A stretch of DNA of 64,000 nucleotides from Xylophilus sp. GW821-FHT01B05 (GCA_038961845.1 CP152408.1:1922001-1986000), one strand, 5' to 3'. Counted from the stretch's first letter, positions 1 through 9,024 are shown. A program made the numbers and translations. The notes: a model not told the origin generated them from the letters alone.

Positions 1-476
1 CAGAAGGTGGGCAGGGCATAGGCCACCAGCACCACCACCGACACCAGGTGATCGACCCAGCCATGCACCTTGCGCGCCGACAGCACGCCCAAGGCCACGC
101 CCAGCACCAGCGCAATGACCATGGCCGCCACCATCAGCAGCAGCGTGGCCGGCAGGCGGTCCAGGATCAGGTCGCGCACCGGCATGTTCTGCCGGTAGGA
201 AAAGCCCAGGTCCAGCGTCAGCAGCCGGCCCAGGTAGTGCCACAGCTGCAGCGCCACCGGCTGGTCCAGGCCAAAGCTGGCGCGCAACTGGGCCATGGTC
301 TCGGGTGTGGCCGCGCCGGCTTCGCCCGCGAGCACGTCCACCACGTCGCCCGGCGCGATCTGCAGCACCAGGAAGTTGAGCAGCGCAATGCCCACAACTA
401 CTGGCACCGCCTGCGGCAAGCGGCGCCGCAGAAAGCGCCAAGCGTTGTGAGCAGAAGTGGGCTTCATCTCAGCCAT
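1..476 (-). CDS. Peptide/nickel-type ABC transporter permease (DppB-like), partial
   Basis: This is the N-terminal part of an inner-membrane permease of the binding-protein-dependent dipeptide/oligopeptide ABC family. The 3' end lies outside the window. Translation of the minus strand gives about 158 residues with a first membrane segment near residues 22-40, then the family-typical periplasmic stretch (APGD, GLDQP, LDLGFSYRQ) before two further hydrophobic segments ending at ALPTFW. The start is taken at ATG 476; an in-frame ATG at 467 is also possible and neither has a strong ribosome site. The substrate-binding protein gene lies 145 bp upstream on the same strand, so the two are probably one operon. 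The substrate cannot be read from the sequence. Confidence 0.85.
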   Translation of the reverse strand, partial: MAEMKPTSAHNAWRFLRRRLPQAVPVVVGIALLNFLVLQIAPGDVVDVLAGEAGAATPETMAQLRASFGLDQPVALQLWHYLGRLLTLDLGFSYRQNMPVRDLILDRLPATLLLMVAAMVIALVLGVALGVLSARKVHGWVDHLVSVVVLVAYALPTF

Positions 477-539
477 CCATAGCGCTGCATGCCACCCGCA
501 GCGTACGAAACAGCAAGGCACGGCCATGCGCAGACATAC

Positions 540-615
540 GCGGAACCGGCTTTGCCGGGCCGCTGGATGTGCCCCTGGAAGGGGGGGCGAAGACGCGAAG
601 CGCGTAGCCTGGGGG
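540..615. repeat. GC-rich interspersed hairpin repeat, copy A
   Basis: The stretch carries CGGAACCGGCTTTGCCGGGCC, then a CCCC/GGGG hairpin and a GCGAAGCGCG-type tail ending in CCTGGGGGG. A diverged second copy lies at about 21373-21450, downstream of ppnP. Both copies sit just beyond the 3' end of a minus-strand gene. This copy separates the binding-protein gene from the permease gene and may act as a partial terminator or mRNA-stabilising hairpin. That role is inference; the sequence match is visible. Confidence 0.6.
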
Positions 616-620
616 GCGCT

Positions 621-2276
621 TCATTTCGGCGTGAGCCAGGCGTCGGCATAAGAAGCAAACAGGCCATCGCCCTGCGTGCTGGTCTTGTGGAAGCGGCGCG
701 AGGCCACGGTCACCCAGGTTTGCTCGACCAGCTCCAGCAGCGGCACGTCTTCCTGCACGATCTGCTGCCACTGGCGGATCAAGGCCTTGCGCCGCGCCGG
801 GTCGGCCTCTGCGGCGGCGGCCTCCATCACCTTGTCCAGCTCGGGGTTGGAGTAGCCCGAGCCATTGGTCCACGGCACGCCCTTGCGGATGTTCTGCGTC
901 CAGTACAGGCGCTGCACACCCAGCGTTGGGTCGGGCAGGCGGTGCAGGCTGGAGACCATCAGGTCGTAGTCTTGCTCGGTGAAGATGCGGCGCAGGTAGC
1001 TGGCGGTGTCGCCGGCGCGCAGCTCTACGTCCACGCCCACCCGGGCCAGCGACTGCTTGATGAATTCCGCCTGCCGCGTGGCCGACACGCCGGCACCGGC
1101 GTCGTAGTCGAGCGTGAGCTGCAGGCGCTTGCCGTCGGGTTTTTTCTTCAGGCCGGCCTCGTCCAGCAGGGCGGCGGCCTTCTGCAGGTCGTAGGGGTAG
1201 CGGCGCACATCGTCGCTGTAGTAGTTGACCACCGACGAAGGCACCGGCCCGGTCGCGGCCTTGCCGTAGCCCAGGAACACCACCTTCAGCAGCGCATCGC
1301 GGTCGATCGCATGGGCAAAGGCCTGGCGCACCCGCTTGTCCTGGAAGTAGGGCCGGCGCACGTTGAACTGCGTCAGGAAGATGGTCGACAGGTAGCGCCC
1401 ATCGTCGAGGTTGATGGTGTACTTCTGCGGGTCGCGGAAACGGCTCAGGCTGGACGGCGGGATGCTCGATCCCAGCGCCACGTCCAGCTCGCCCGCCTCC
1501 AGCGCCACGGTGCGCGCCGTGGCGTCCGGGATGAACTTGAAGACCACGCCATCCAGGTAAGGCTGCTGCACGCCCTGGGCGTCGCGGCCCCAGTAGTTGG
1601 GGTTGCGTTCCAGCCGCACGTGGCTGCCCTTGACCCACTCCTTGAAGACGAAGGGGCCGGTACCCACCGGGGCCGAGTTGGCCGGGTGCGTGAGCACGTC
1701 CTTGCCCTCATACAGGTGCTTGGGCAGGATCTGCGCGCCATAGGTGTTGATGTAGTTCAGCACATAGGGCGCGGGCGAAGACAGGCGTATCACCACCGTC
1801 GTGCGGTCAGGTGTCTCGACCTGGGTCACGTTGGCAAAGGCGGCACGGCCGAAGGGGTGGAGCTTCTTCCACACCTCTTCCAGCGTGTACTTGACGTCGG
1901 CCGAGCTGAAGTCCTGGCCGTCATGCCACTTCACGCCTTCGCGCAGCTTGAAGCTGATGGCCAGGCCGTCGGGCGATACGTTCCACGCAGTGGCCAGCGC
2001 GGGTACTGGCCGCAGGTCCAGGTCGTAGCTGACCAGGCCTTCCAGCACCTTGCTCGACACCTGGCCGATGTTCATGGTGGTGTTGAAGGCCGAGGTGAGG
2101 ATGGTCGGCTCCGGTGCCACTGCCACGTTCAGGATGCCGCCGCGCACCGGCGTGCCGGCAGGGAAGGGCGCCGAGCGTGCGGCCTGTGCCTGCACGGCAG
2201 CCGGCAGGCCCGCTCCCAGGGCCAGCAAGGCCAGTGATGCATGTGCGGTGGAAGTCAACAGGTGGCGGCGATGCAT
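621..2276 (-). CDS. Peptide-type ABC transporter substrate-binding protein (family 5)
   Basis: A periplasmic extracytoplasmic binding protein of the SBP_bac_5 family (DppA/OppA/NikA type), 551 aa, which is normal family length. The N-terminus MHRRHLLTSTAH is followed by a hydrophobic run ending AVQAQA, a Sec or Tat-like export signal with an RR pair. Family hallmarks include GGILNVAV after the signal, the TSAFNTTMNIGQVSSKVLEGLV segment, LREGVKWHDG and VRQAFAHAIDRDALL. The reading frame stays open to 2357, but the signal peptide fixes the start at ATG 2276. The downstream permease gene on the same strand completes part of an importer. Peptides, nickel, opines or glutathione are all possible substrates. 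Confidence 0.9.
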   Translation of the reverse strand: MHRRHLLTSTAHASLALLALGAGLPAAVQAQAARSAPFPAGTPVRGGILNVAVAPEPTILTSAFNTTMNIGQVSSKVLEGLVSYDLDLRPVPALATAWNVSPDGLAISFKLREGVKWHDGQDFSSADVKYTLEEVWKKLHPFGRAAFANVTQVETPDRTTVVIRLSSPAPYVLNYINTYGAQILPKHLYEGKDVLTHPANSAPVGTGPFVFKEWVKGSHVRLERNPNYWGRDAQGVQQPYLDGVVFKFIPDATARTVALEAGELDVALGSSIPPSSLSRFRDPQKYTINLDDGRYLSTIFLTQFNVRRPYFQDKRVRQAFAHAIDRDALLKVVFLGYGKAATGPVPSSVVNYYSDDVRRYPYDLQKAAALLDEAGLKKKPDGKRLQLTLDYDAGAGVSATRQAEFIKQSLARVGVDVELRAGDTASYLRRIFTEQDYDLMVSSLHRLPDPTLGVQRLYWTQNIRKGVPWTNGSGYSNPELDKVMEAAAAEADPARRKALIRQWQQIVQEDVPLLELVEQTWVTVASRRFHKTSTQGDGLFASYADAWLTPK

Positions 2277-2485
2277 GGTTCTCTTCGGACTTCCAGTGGA
2301 CAAGGCACGGAACTCTAGAGACGGGCATTGATGGCGACGAGGAATATTCGGGAGCATGCATATCCGGGAACCGCATGAGCTGCGCCGCGGCGGCCAACTG
2401 CTGGCGTCAGATAAGCAACTGCGTTTTCATTCCTTGGGCGCGCGGCGGTGCGCAGATAAGGTCTGCAGCTTTCCCGGAGCTGTCG
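2277..2485. promoter_or_regulatory. Divergent intergenic region between two transporter operons
   Basis: This 209 bp gap separates divergently transcribed operons and must hold both promoters. It contains CAGATAAGCA at about 2408-2417 and a second CAGATAAGG at about 2455. A CAGATAAGCA also occurs upstream of the related binding-protein gene at 6121 (about 6035-6044). The plus-strand gene has a GGAG ribosome site at about 2476. No -35/-10 pair was assigned with confidence. Confidence 0.4.
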
Positions 2486-3487
2486 ATGCCCTCATCCTCC
2501 CCAGCCTTTTCGCGCCGCCAGTGGCTGCAGGCCACGGCCGCAGCGGCGGGGGCTTCGCTGCTGGCGCTGCCTGCTGGCGCGGCCAGCACCGATCTGTCGG
2601 GTGTGAGCCTGCGCGTGGCCACCTACAAGGGCCTGTGGCGGCCGCTGCTGGAATCCGCCGGGCTGGCCAGTACGCCTTACCGCATCGACTGGCGCGAGCT
2701 GAACAACGGCGTGCTGCACATCGAGGCCATCAACGGCGATGCGCTGGATGTGGGCTCGGGCAGCGAGATCCCGGCGATCTTCGCGGCGCGGCAGAACGCC
2801 TCGGTGCGCTTCATTGCCGCCATCCACGAGGACCTGAACAGCCAGGTCACGCTGGCGCGCCAGGATGCGCCGATCCGCTCCATCGCCGATCTAAAGGGCC
2901 GCCGCGTCGGCTATGTGCGCGCCACCACGGCCCACTACTACCTGGCCAAGCAGCTGGCCGAGGTGGGCCTTGGCTTCAACGATATCCAGGCGGTGAACCT
3001 GACGCCGGCCGATGGCTTGTCGGCCTTTGCGCGCGGCGACCTCGATGCCTGGGCCATCTACGGCTACAACGGGCAGCTTGGGCGCCTCAGGTTTGGGGGC
3101 AGGGTGCTCAAGACCGGCAAGGGCTACCTGTCGGGCAACTTCCCGGTCTATGCCAACCCGCGCGCGCTGGACGACCCATTGCGCCGCGCCGCCACGGCCG
3201 ACTTTCTTCTGCGCCTGCAAAAAGCCTATGCCTGGGCCAACGGCAACTACCTGGCCTATGCGCGCGCGCAGTCGGCCGATACCCGGGTGCCGGTGGGCGA
3301 CCTGGTCGAACTCTTCAACGGCCGCAGCGACGACTACGCGCTGGTGCCCGTCACCGACGCCACCGTGCGCAGCCACCAGGAGGTGGCCGACACCTTCCTC
3401 AAACTGGGCGTGCTCGACGGCCCGGCCAACGTGGCGCCGTTCTGGGACCGCCGCTTTGGTGCGGTGCTGTCGGCGCTGGCCGGTTGA
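2486..3487 (+). CDS. Aliphatic sulfonate/taurine-type ABC substrate-binding protein
   Basis: A 333 aa exported binding protein resembling SsuA/TauA. The N-terminus SRRQWLQATAAAAGASLLALPAGA is a twin-arginine type signal. The mature part has the family pattern: VATYKG near the start, DVGSGSEIPAIFAA, SIADLKGRRVGYVRATTAHYYLAKQL, then AFARGDLDAWAIYG. It has no cysteines, unlike the two other binding proteins of this operon. ATG 2486 was chosen because it begins the signal peptide and follows GGAG by about 6 bases; the frame is open further upstream. It is the first gene of a plus-strand cluster that ends with its own permease and ATPase. The substrate is unknown and a sulfonate is only one option. 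Confidence 0.85.
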   Translation: MPSSSPAFSRRQWLQATAAAAGASLLALPAGAASTDLSGVSLRVATYKGLWRPLLESAGLASTPYRIDWRELNNGVLHIEAINGDALDVGSGSEIPAIFAARQNASVRFIAAIHEDLNSQVTLARQDAPIRSIADLKGRRVGYVRATTAHYYLAKQLAEVGLGFNDIQAVNLTPADGLSAFARGDLDAWAIYGYNGQLGRLRFGGRVLKTGKGYLSGNFPVYANPRALDDPLRRAATADFLLRLQKAYAWANGNYLAYARAQSADTRVPVGDLVELFNGRSDDYALVPVTDATVRSHQEVADTFLKLGVLDGPANVAPFWDRRFGAVLSALAG

Positions 3488-3510
3488 TCCATATCCATCA
3501 AGAACCCATC

Positions 3511-4350
3511 ATGTCCACTGTCATTGAAGAACGCCCCAGCACGTCCACCTTCCCGCCCAGCATCGAGCGCCTGCGCAACCCCGTGATCGAGCGGCGCGAC
3601 TGGTTCGACGAGATCCCGCCGCGCGCCACGCTGGAGGCCGAGCGCCAGCACCGCAAGCAGCGCCTGGCCGTGGCCTTTCGCCTGTTTGCGCGCTATGGCT
3701 TCGACCAGGGCCTGGCCGGCCACATCACCGCGCGCGACCCGGAGCTGCACGACCACTTCTGGGTCAACCCCTTTGGCCTGCACTTCTCGCGCATCCGCGT
3801 GTCAGACCTGCTGCTGGTCAACGCCCAGGGCGAGATCGTGGTCGGCAAGCGCCCGCTGAATCGCGCCGCCTTCGCCATCCACGCCGCGCTGCACGAGGCC
3901 CGGCCCGACGTCATTGCCGCGGCCCACACCCATTCCACCTACGGCAAGGCCTGGTCCTCGCTCGGCCGCCTGCTGGACCCACTCACGCAAGACGGCTGCT
4001 CTTTCTATGAAGACCACGCGCTGTTCGACGACTTCCGCGGCGTGGTGCTGGAGACGGACGAGGGCTTTCGCATTGCCAAGGCGCTGGGCAATCGCAAGGC
4101 CGCGATCCTGAAGAACCACGGCATCCTCACCGTAGGGCCCAGCGTGGAGGCTGCCGCCTGGTGGTACATCGCGCTGGAGAACGCCTGCCACGTGCAACTG
4201 CTGGCCGAGGCCGCCGGCACGCCGATCCCGATCGATCCAGAGACCGCGCGCCTGACCCACGAGCAGGTTGGCCGCCCGGGTGGCGCGCTGTTCTCGTTCG
4301 AGGCCTTGTATGAAGGGCTGGTGGCAGCAGAGCCGGATGTGCTCGACTGA
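3511..4350 (+). CDS. Class II aldolase/adducin family protein
   Basis: A 279 aa cytoplasmic protein of the class II (zinc-dependent) aldolase/adducin fold. The central region has GFDQGLAGHITARDP, a typical N-terminal aldolase II segment, and the metal-ligand pattern AAAHTHSTYG followed by ILKNHGILTVG. Members include fuculose-phosphate aldolases, decarboxylases and many uncharacterised enzymes. The N-terminal ~40 residues, rich in proline and charge, are typical of the longer Comamonadaceae-type members. It lies 23 bp after the binding-protein gene and 19 bp before the next one, so it is cotranscribed with the ABC importer and probably acts on the imported compound. The reaction cannot be named. 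Confidence 0.85.
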   Translation: MSTVIEERPSTSTFPPSIERLRNPVIERRDWFDEIPPRATLEAERQHRKQRLAVAFRLFARYGFDQGLAGHITARDPELHDHFWVNPFGLHFSRIRVSDLLLVNAQGEIVVGKRPLNRAAFAIHAALHEARPDVIAAAHTHSTYGKAWSSLGRLLDPLTQDGCSFYEDHALFDDFRGVVLETDEGFRIAKALGNRKAAILKNHGILTVGPSVEAAAWWYIALENACHVQLLAEAAGTPIPIDPETARLTHEQVGRPGGALFSFEALYEGLVAAEPDVLD

Positions 4351-4369
4351 TAAAGAAGGAGCGAGGACC

Positions 4370-5374
4370 ATGCCACACCACCCCATCTTGTCGCGCCGCG
4401 GCCTGCTCCAGGCCGGCGGCGCAGCGGCCATTGCCGCACCGGCGCTGATGCTGTCGAGCCGCGCCTGGAGCCAGCCGCGCAAGCTCACCTTTGCCTGGAA
4501 CGCCACGGCCTTCTGCCTGTCGCCGGTGGTGATAGCGCAGGAGCGCGGCTTTTTCGAGAAGAACGGCCTGCAGGTGGACCTGATCAACTACACCGGCTCG
4601 ACCGACCAGTTGCTGGAGTCATTGGCCAGCGGCAAGGCCGACGCCGCCGTGGGCATGGTGCACCGCTGGCTCAAGCCGCTGGAGTCGGGCTTCGACGTGA
4701 AGATCGTCGGCAGCTCGCACGGCGGCTGCGTGCGCCTGGTGGGCGTGAAAGAGGCGGGGGTGACCGACCTGCAAAAGCTCAAGGGCAAGACCATAGGCGT
4801 GTCTGACATCGCCAGCCCGGGCAAGAACTTCTTCTCCATCCTGCTCAAGAAGAACGGCATAGACGCTGACCGCGACGTCACCTGGCGCCAGTACCCGGCC
4901 GACCTGCTCGACATCGCAGTCGACAAGGGCGAGATCCAGGCCATCGCCGACGGCGATCCCAACATCTACCTGATAGAGAAGCGCAACAAGGCACGCTACG
5001 TGCAACTGGCCACCAACCTCTCGGGCGAGTACCGCGACAAGGTCTGCTGCATCGTCGGCGCGCGCGGCGAGCTGGTGCGCAAAGACCGCGCCACCGTCGC
5101 CGCGCTGGTGCGCTCCATCCTGCAGGCCTCGGACTTCGTGGCCGACAACCCCAACGAGTCGGCCAAGCTGTTTGCCAAGTACTCGCCCAAGGTGTCGGTG
5201 GAGGACCTGCAGGCGCTGCTGGGCACGCTCACCCATGGCCACCATCCGGTGGGTGGCAGCCTGCGGGATGAGGTGGCTTTTTATGCGCAGGATTTTCGGT
5301 CGGTGGGGGTGCTTAAGGGCAGTACGGATCCGCAGCGGTTTGCTGCGCATGTGACGGCGGATGTACTTGCCTAG
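4370..5374 (+). CDS. NMT1/SsuA-like ABC substrate-binding protein with conserved cysteines, paralogue 1
   Basis: A 334 aa exported binding protein of the NMT1/THI5-SsuA superfamily. LSRRGLLQAGGAAAIAAPALML is a Tat signal; the mature domain starts near LTFAWNATAF. Landmarks are IAQERGFFEKNGLQVDL, LLESLASGKADAAVG, then VHRWLKPLESGFDVKIVGSSHGGC. Cysteines 49, 120, 226 and 227 are all kept in the paralogue at 6121, which is unusual for this family and suggests metal, haem or thiol ligands, or disulfides. An AAGGAGCGAGG ribosome site precedes ATG 4370. A ~570 bp repeat follows the gene and separates it from its paralogue, pointing to tandem duplication followed by repeat insertion, or the reverse. 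Confidence 0.85.
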   Translation: MPHHPILSRRGLLQAGGAAAIAAPALMLSSRAWSQPRKLTFAWNATAFCLSPVVIAQERGFFEKNGLQVDLINYTGSTDQLLESLASGKADAAVGMVHRWLKPLESGFDVKIVGSSHGGCVRLVGVKEAGVTDLQKLKGKTIGVSDIASPGKNFFSILLKKNGIDADRDVTWRQYPADLLDIAVDKGEIQAIADGDPNIYLIEKRNKARYVQLATNLSGEYRDKVCCIVGARGELVRKDRATVAALVRSILQASDFVADNPNESAKLFAKYSPKVSVEDLQALLGTLTHGHHPVGGSLRDEVAFYAQDFRSVGVLKGSTDPQRFAAHVTADVLA

Positions 5375-5414
5375 GTCTGGCACGTCGAGGTTTTTTAGAT
5401 ATCCGTGTTGGTGA

Positions 5415-5987
5415 GCCTTGCTGGCGGCGGGTGCCGGGACTCGCCCCGGCGGGCGACCTACTTGTTCTTTGCTTCGCCAAAGAAAAGTAGGCAAAAGAAA
5501 GGCGAGCCGGAGCCAGGGGCCCTACGGGCTCCCCTGCGCTGCTCGCGCCGGGCGGGGTATCGCCCAAACTCGCTTCGCTCAAACAAGGGCGATCCCTGAT
5601 CCGCCCGTCGCTGCGCTGCTCGGCCCTGCCAACGGCGTTGGGCAGCCGAACAGCCGGCCCCCACCCCAGCCCTCCCCCAGCGGGGGAGGGAGTAATGCAG
5701 AGACAAAGGCCGAGCGCAGCGATGGCCCGTGTGGCTGTCCCGGGCCCCCTCTGTGGCGTCGAGGAGCGGAAGAGTCGGCAGGTTGCCGCGCGTAGCGCGG
5801 ATGGCGAGGACTGTTTGAGCGAAGCGAGTTCCGCAGCCACCTGCCGACTCTGAGCACCGCAGAGCAGTCCGGCAAAGCCGGACCGCCACAGCGGGGTCGC
5901 CTTCTCTTTGGTGACTTTCTCTTGGCGACACAAGAGAAAGTTACTCGCCCGCCGGGGCGAACTCCCGGCACCCGCCGCCAGCAAGGC
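5415..5987. repeat. Large non-coding repeat with inverted ends, copy 1
   Basis: This fills most of the 746 bp gap between the two paralogous binding-protein genes. A second copy at 43585-44255 matches over nearly its whole length in the same orientation. The ends are inverted repeats: the left starts CTTGCTGGCGGCGGGTGCC, and the right end reads almost the same on the other strand over about 40 bases. Inside are further hairpins, for example CTTTGCTTCGCCAAAG and CCCCCAGCGGGGG. All open frames inside are short and mutually inconsistent, so I read it as non-coding. It has no transposase and could be a MITE-like or structured-RNA repeat. Confidence 0.75.
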
Positions 5988-6120
5988 AAACAGCGCAGGG
6001 ATAGCTAGCAGTCTCGAAGCCCCCAAAGATTTTGCAGATAAGCACATGCATCTTTATCCGTTGTAAGCCCCGCAAGCGCTAGTTACCGTGGCAGCAATCT
6101 TTCATTGCTGGAGAACCCCG

Positions 6121-7131
6121 ATGACTCTGCTGCGACCCACCCCTTCCGTTTCCCGCCGCACAGCGCTGCGCAGCGCCGCTGCCGCCGGCATTGCAGGCTC
6201 TGCCGGCGTGCTGGGCGTGCGGGCCTGGGCGCAGCAGCCGCTCAAGAAGATCACCTTTGCCTGGAGCCAATCGGGCTACTGCCAGTCGCCGATCCCGGTG
6301 GCGATCGAGCGCGGCTTTTTTGAGAAGAACGGGCTGGAAGTCGAGTCGCTGAACTGGGCCGGTTCTGCCGACCAGTTGCTGGAAGCGCTGGCCACCGGCA
6401 AGGCTGACGTGGGCGCGGGCCTGATCCACCGCTGGCTCAAGCCGCTGGAGGCGGGCTTTGATGTCAAGGTGGTGTCCAGCCTGCATGGCGGCTGCCTGCG
6501 GCTGGTGGGGGTGAAGCAGGCCGGCGTGGCTGATGAGCGCAACCTGCGCGGCAAGGTCATTGGCGTGAGCGACCAGAACAGCCCGGCCAAGAATTTCTTT
6601 GACATCCACCTGACCAAGAGGGGCCTTGGCAAGGATGTGGAATGGCGCGTCTACCCGGCCGACCTGCTGGACGTGGCCGCCAAGAAGGGGGAGATCCAGG
6701 CGATTGCCGACGGCGACCCCAACCTGTTCCTGATCGAGAAACGCAACCCCGGCGTGTTCGCCGAAATCGGCAACAGCGGCATTGGCGAGTACGCCGACAA
6801 GCTGTGCTGCGTGATCGGCGCGCGCGGCCAGTTCGTGCGCAACGACAAGCCAGCCGCAGCAGCCGTGGTGCGGGCATTGGCGCAGGCCTCTGACTTCGTG
6901 GTCGAGAACCCGAACGAGACCGCGCGTATCTACGCCAAGTACTCCAAGGTGTCGCAGGAAGAGCTGCAAGCATTGTTCAACAGCACCAACTACAAGCACC
7001 ACCCCACCGGCAAGAACCTGCGCGACGAGGTCGAATTTTTTGCGCGCGATTTCCAGACCGCCGGCATCCTGAAGAAGAGCACGGACCCGGTGCGCTTCGC
7101 CGACCACATCGCGCTCGACGTGCTGGCCTGA
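6121..7131 (+). CDS. NMT1/SsuA-like ABC substrate-binding protein with conserved cysteines, paralogue 2
   Basis: A 336 aa exported binding protein, clearly paralogous to the product of 4370-5374 along its whole length. VSRRTALRSAAAAGIAG is a Tat-type signal ending at RAWAQ. Shared landmarks are ITFAWSQSGYC, IERGFFEKNGLEVESLNWAGSADQLLEALATGKADVG, IHRWLKPLEAGFDVKVVSSLHGGC and DKLCCVIGARG. ATG 6121 is preceded by GGAGAA at good spacing. The permease gene starts 16 bp after the stop, so this paralogue is the one directly joined to the membrane components. Having two binding proteins for one permease suggests either two ligands or one redundant copy. Confidence 0.87.
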   Translation: MTLLRPTPSVSRRTALRSAAAAGIAGSAGVLGVRAWAQQPLKKITFAWSQSGYCQSPIPVAIERGFFEKNGLEVESLNWAGSADQLLEALATGKADVGAGLIHRWLKPLEAGFDVKVVSSLHGGCLRLVGVKQAGVADERNLRGKVIGVSDQNSPAKNFFDIHLTKRGLGKDVEWRVYPADLLDVAAKKGEIQAIADGDPNLFLIEKRNPGVFAEIGNSGIGEYADKLCCVIGARGQFVRNDKPAAAAVVRALAQASDFVVENPNETARIYAKYSKVSQEELQALFNSTNYKHHPTGKNLRDEVEFFARDFQTAGILKKSTDPVRFADHIALDVLA

Positions 7132-7147
7132 GCTATAGGAGCACGCG

Positions 7148-8212
7148 ATGAGCACGACGACCGCAGACGCCTCGCTGGCGCTACCCAGCAGCCCTGCCGC
7201 GCGGCAGGCGCCCGCCGCGCGCACGGCCGCACCCGCCGCCCTGCAGACCCCCGTGCCACCACGCCTCTGGCGCACCGGCCTGCTGGCCGCTGGCGCCTGG
7301 GCGCTGGTGGGCCTGCTCACGCTCTACTGGCCGAACAAGGTGGTGGGCTTCAGCGACTGGGCTTTCACCAACGAGCTGGGCACGACCCTGCTGGTGCTGG
7401 CGTTTGCGCTCGCGGCCGTGGCGCTGTGGGGCGGACATAACCGCGTGGGCCAGCGCCTGCGCCCGGCCGGCCAATGGCTGATTGCCGCGCCGCTGCTGCT
7501 GGCGCTGTGGGAGCTGCTGACGGCCAAGCTCGCGCTGCTGCCGCCACCTTTCTTTGCCCCGCCGCAAAGCCTGATCGATGTGGCCTACGAAGACTGGAGC
7601 CGGCTCGGCCTGTCCACGCTGCATTCGCTGCGCCTGCTGGCCAACGGCTTTGTGCTGGGCGCGTTGGTGGGCTTTGTCACGGGCGTGTGGATCGGCTGGT
7701 CGCGCATTGCCGGTTACTGGGTGCATCCGCTGCTGCGCTTTCTGGGGCCGGTGCCGGCCTCGGCGCTGCTGCCGCTGGCCTTTTTCTTTGCGCCGTCGAG
7801 CTATGCGGCGGCGGTGTTCCTGATCGCGCTGGCATCGTTCTTCCCGGTGGCGGTGCTGACCTGGTCGGGCGTGGCCGGTGTCAACAAAAGCTACTACGAC
7901 GTGGCGCGCACGGTGGGCGCGTCGGAATGGTTCCTGGTGCTGCGCGTGGCGATCCCGGCGGCGCTGCCGCAGGTGTTTGTTGGCCTGTTCATGGCGCTGG
8001 GCGCTTCGTTCTCGACCCTGGTCACGGCCGAGATGATGGGCGTCAAGGCCGGCCTGGGCTGGTACCTGCAGTGGGCGCAGGGCTGGGCTGCCTACGCCAA
8101 CATGTATGCGGCGCTGCTGGTCATGGCCGTGCTGTGCTCGGGCCTGATCACGCTGCTGTTCACCGTGCGCGACCGGGCGCTGTCCTGGCAAAAAGGGACC
8201 GTCAAATGGTAG
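7148..8212 (+). CDS. ABC transporter permease (SsuC/TauC type)
   Basis: A 354 aa inner-membrane permease. The first ~45 residues are an Ala/Pro-rich cytoplasmic tail, followed by two extra N-terminal membrane segments (about 48-70 and 80-100) before the usual BPD_transp_1 domain of five to six helices. The ATPase-coupling EAA loop is visible as ARTVGASEWFLVLRVAIPAALPQVFVGL. GATC-type codon use is like the neighbours. TAGGAG precedes the ATG. The last seven bases overlap the start of the ATPase gene, so the two are translationally coupled. At 354 aa it is longer than typical SsuC proteins (~260 aa) because of the N-terminal extension. Confidence 0.88.
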   Translation: MSTTTADASLALPSSPAARQAPAARTAAPAALQTPVPPRLWRTGLLAAGAWALVGLLTLYWPNKVVGFSDWAFTNELGTTLLVLAFALAAVALWGGHNRVGQRLRPAGQWLIAAPLLLALWELLTAKLALLPPPFFAPPQSLIDVAYEDWSRLGLSTLHSLRLLANGFVLGALVGFVTGVWIGWSRIAGYWVHPLLRFLGPVPASALLPLAFFFAPSSYAAAVFLIALASFFPVAVLTWSGVAGVNKSYYDVARTVGASEWFLVLRVAIPAALPQVFVGLFMALGASFSTLVTAEMMGVKAGLGWYLQWAQGWAAYANMYAALLVMAVLCSGLITLLFTVRDRALSWQKGTVKW

Positions 8213-9006
8213 ATACCGCCACCGCCCGCCCGCAGGCAGAAGCCGCGCAGCGCGGCGCGCAGATCGAGGCGCGCAATGTCAGCCACTGGTTCAAGGTGCC
8301 CAGCGGCGTGCTGCAGGTGCTCGACAGCGTAGACCTGCAGGTCGCGCCCGGTGAGTTCGTGGCCCTGCTGGGCCCCAGCGGCTGCGGCAAGTCCACGCTG
8401 CTGCGCCTGGTCGCGGGCCTGGAGCCGGCCACCGCGGGCGAGATCACGCAAGACGGCGAGCTGATCACCCGGCCCGATCCGTCGCGCATCGTGGTGTTCC
8501 AGGACCCAACCCTCTACCCCTGGCGCACGGTGCGCGACAACGTGGCCCTGGGCCCGCAGGCGCAGGGCCGCTTGAAGGAACGCCAGGCGCGGGTGGACGA
8601 CGCGCTGCGCCTGGTCGGCCTGACGGAATTCGCCCAGGCCTTTCCGCACCAGCTGTCTGGCGGCATGGCGCAGCGCGTGGCGCTGGCGCGCGCCCTGGTC
8701 AACGACCCGCAACTGCTGGTGCTGGACGAACCCCTGGGCAAGCTCGATTCACTGACCCGCCTGCAGATGCAGAGCGAGCTGGTGAGCCTGTGGCAGCGCG
8801 AAGGCTTCTCGGCGCTGCTGGTCACGCATGATGTGGAAGAGGCGCTGTTTCTGGCGCAGCGCGTCATCGTCTTCAGCGACCGGCCCGCGCGCATCGCAGC
8901 CGAGCTGAAGGTGGACTTGCCCTACCCGCGCCACCGCGGCGACCCGCGCCTGACCGAACTGCGCCACCAGGCGCTGCGCCATCTGGGGCTCGATGCAAGC
9001 TGGTAA
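8206..9006 (+). CDS. ABC transporter ATP-binding protein (SsuB/TauB type)
   Basis: A 266 aa cytoplasmic ATPase that powers the importer. All nucleotide-binding motifs are intact: Walker A GPSGCGKST, Q-loop VVFQDPTLYPW, signature LSGGMAQR, Walker B LLVLDEPLG and the switch histidine in LLVTHDVEEALFLAQR. The PW after the Q-loop is typical of nitrate/sulfonate/taurine importers. The start ATG 8206 lies inside the 3' end of the permease gene. The C-terminal region (residues ~215-266) is the short regulatory tail usual in this subfamily. Confidence 0.92.
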   Translation: MVDTATARPQAEAAQRGAQIEARNVSHWFKVPSGVLQVLDSVDLQVAPGEFVALLGPSGCGKSTLLRLVAGLEPATAGEITQDGELITRPDPSRIVVFQDPTLYPWRTVRDNVALGPQAQGRLKERQARVDDALRLVGLTEFAQAFPHQLSGGMAQRVALARALVNDPQLLVLDEPLGKLDSLTRLQMQSELVSLWQREGFSALLVTHDVEEALFLAQRVIVFSDRPARIAAELKVDLPYPRHRGDPRLTELRHQALRHLGLDASW

Positions 9007-9024
9007 TGCCCCACGGGGCCGACT

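Noticed and set aside
489..2237. Long plus-strand open frame (582 codons) opposite the binding-protein gene
   Set aside because: Product is low-complexity, rich in His, Gln, Arg and Gly, with no family signs; it is an antisense shadow of a clear SBP_bac_5 gene in GC-rich DNA.
2356..3510. N-terminal extension of the class II aldolase frame
   Set aside because: The upstream part overlaps the SsuA-like gene in another frame and has no homology; ATG 3511 gives the normal aldolase.
5405..6047. Several small open frames inside the large repeat (also at 43531-44339)
   Set aside because: They exist on both strands in several frames, are broken differently in the two copies and match no family; the element is treated as non-coding.
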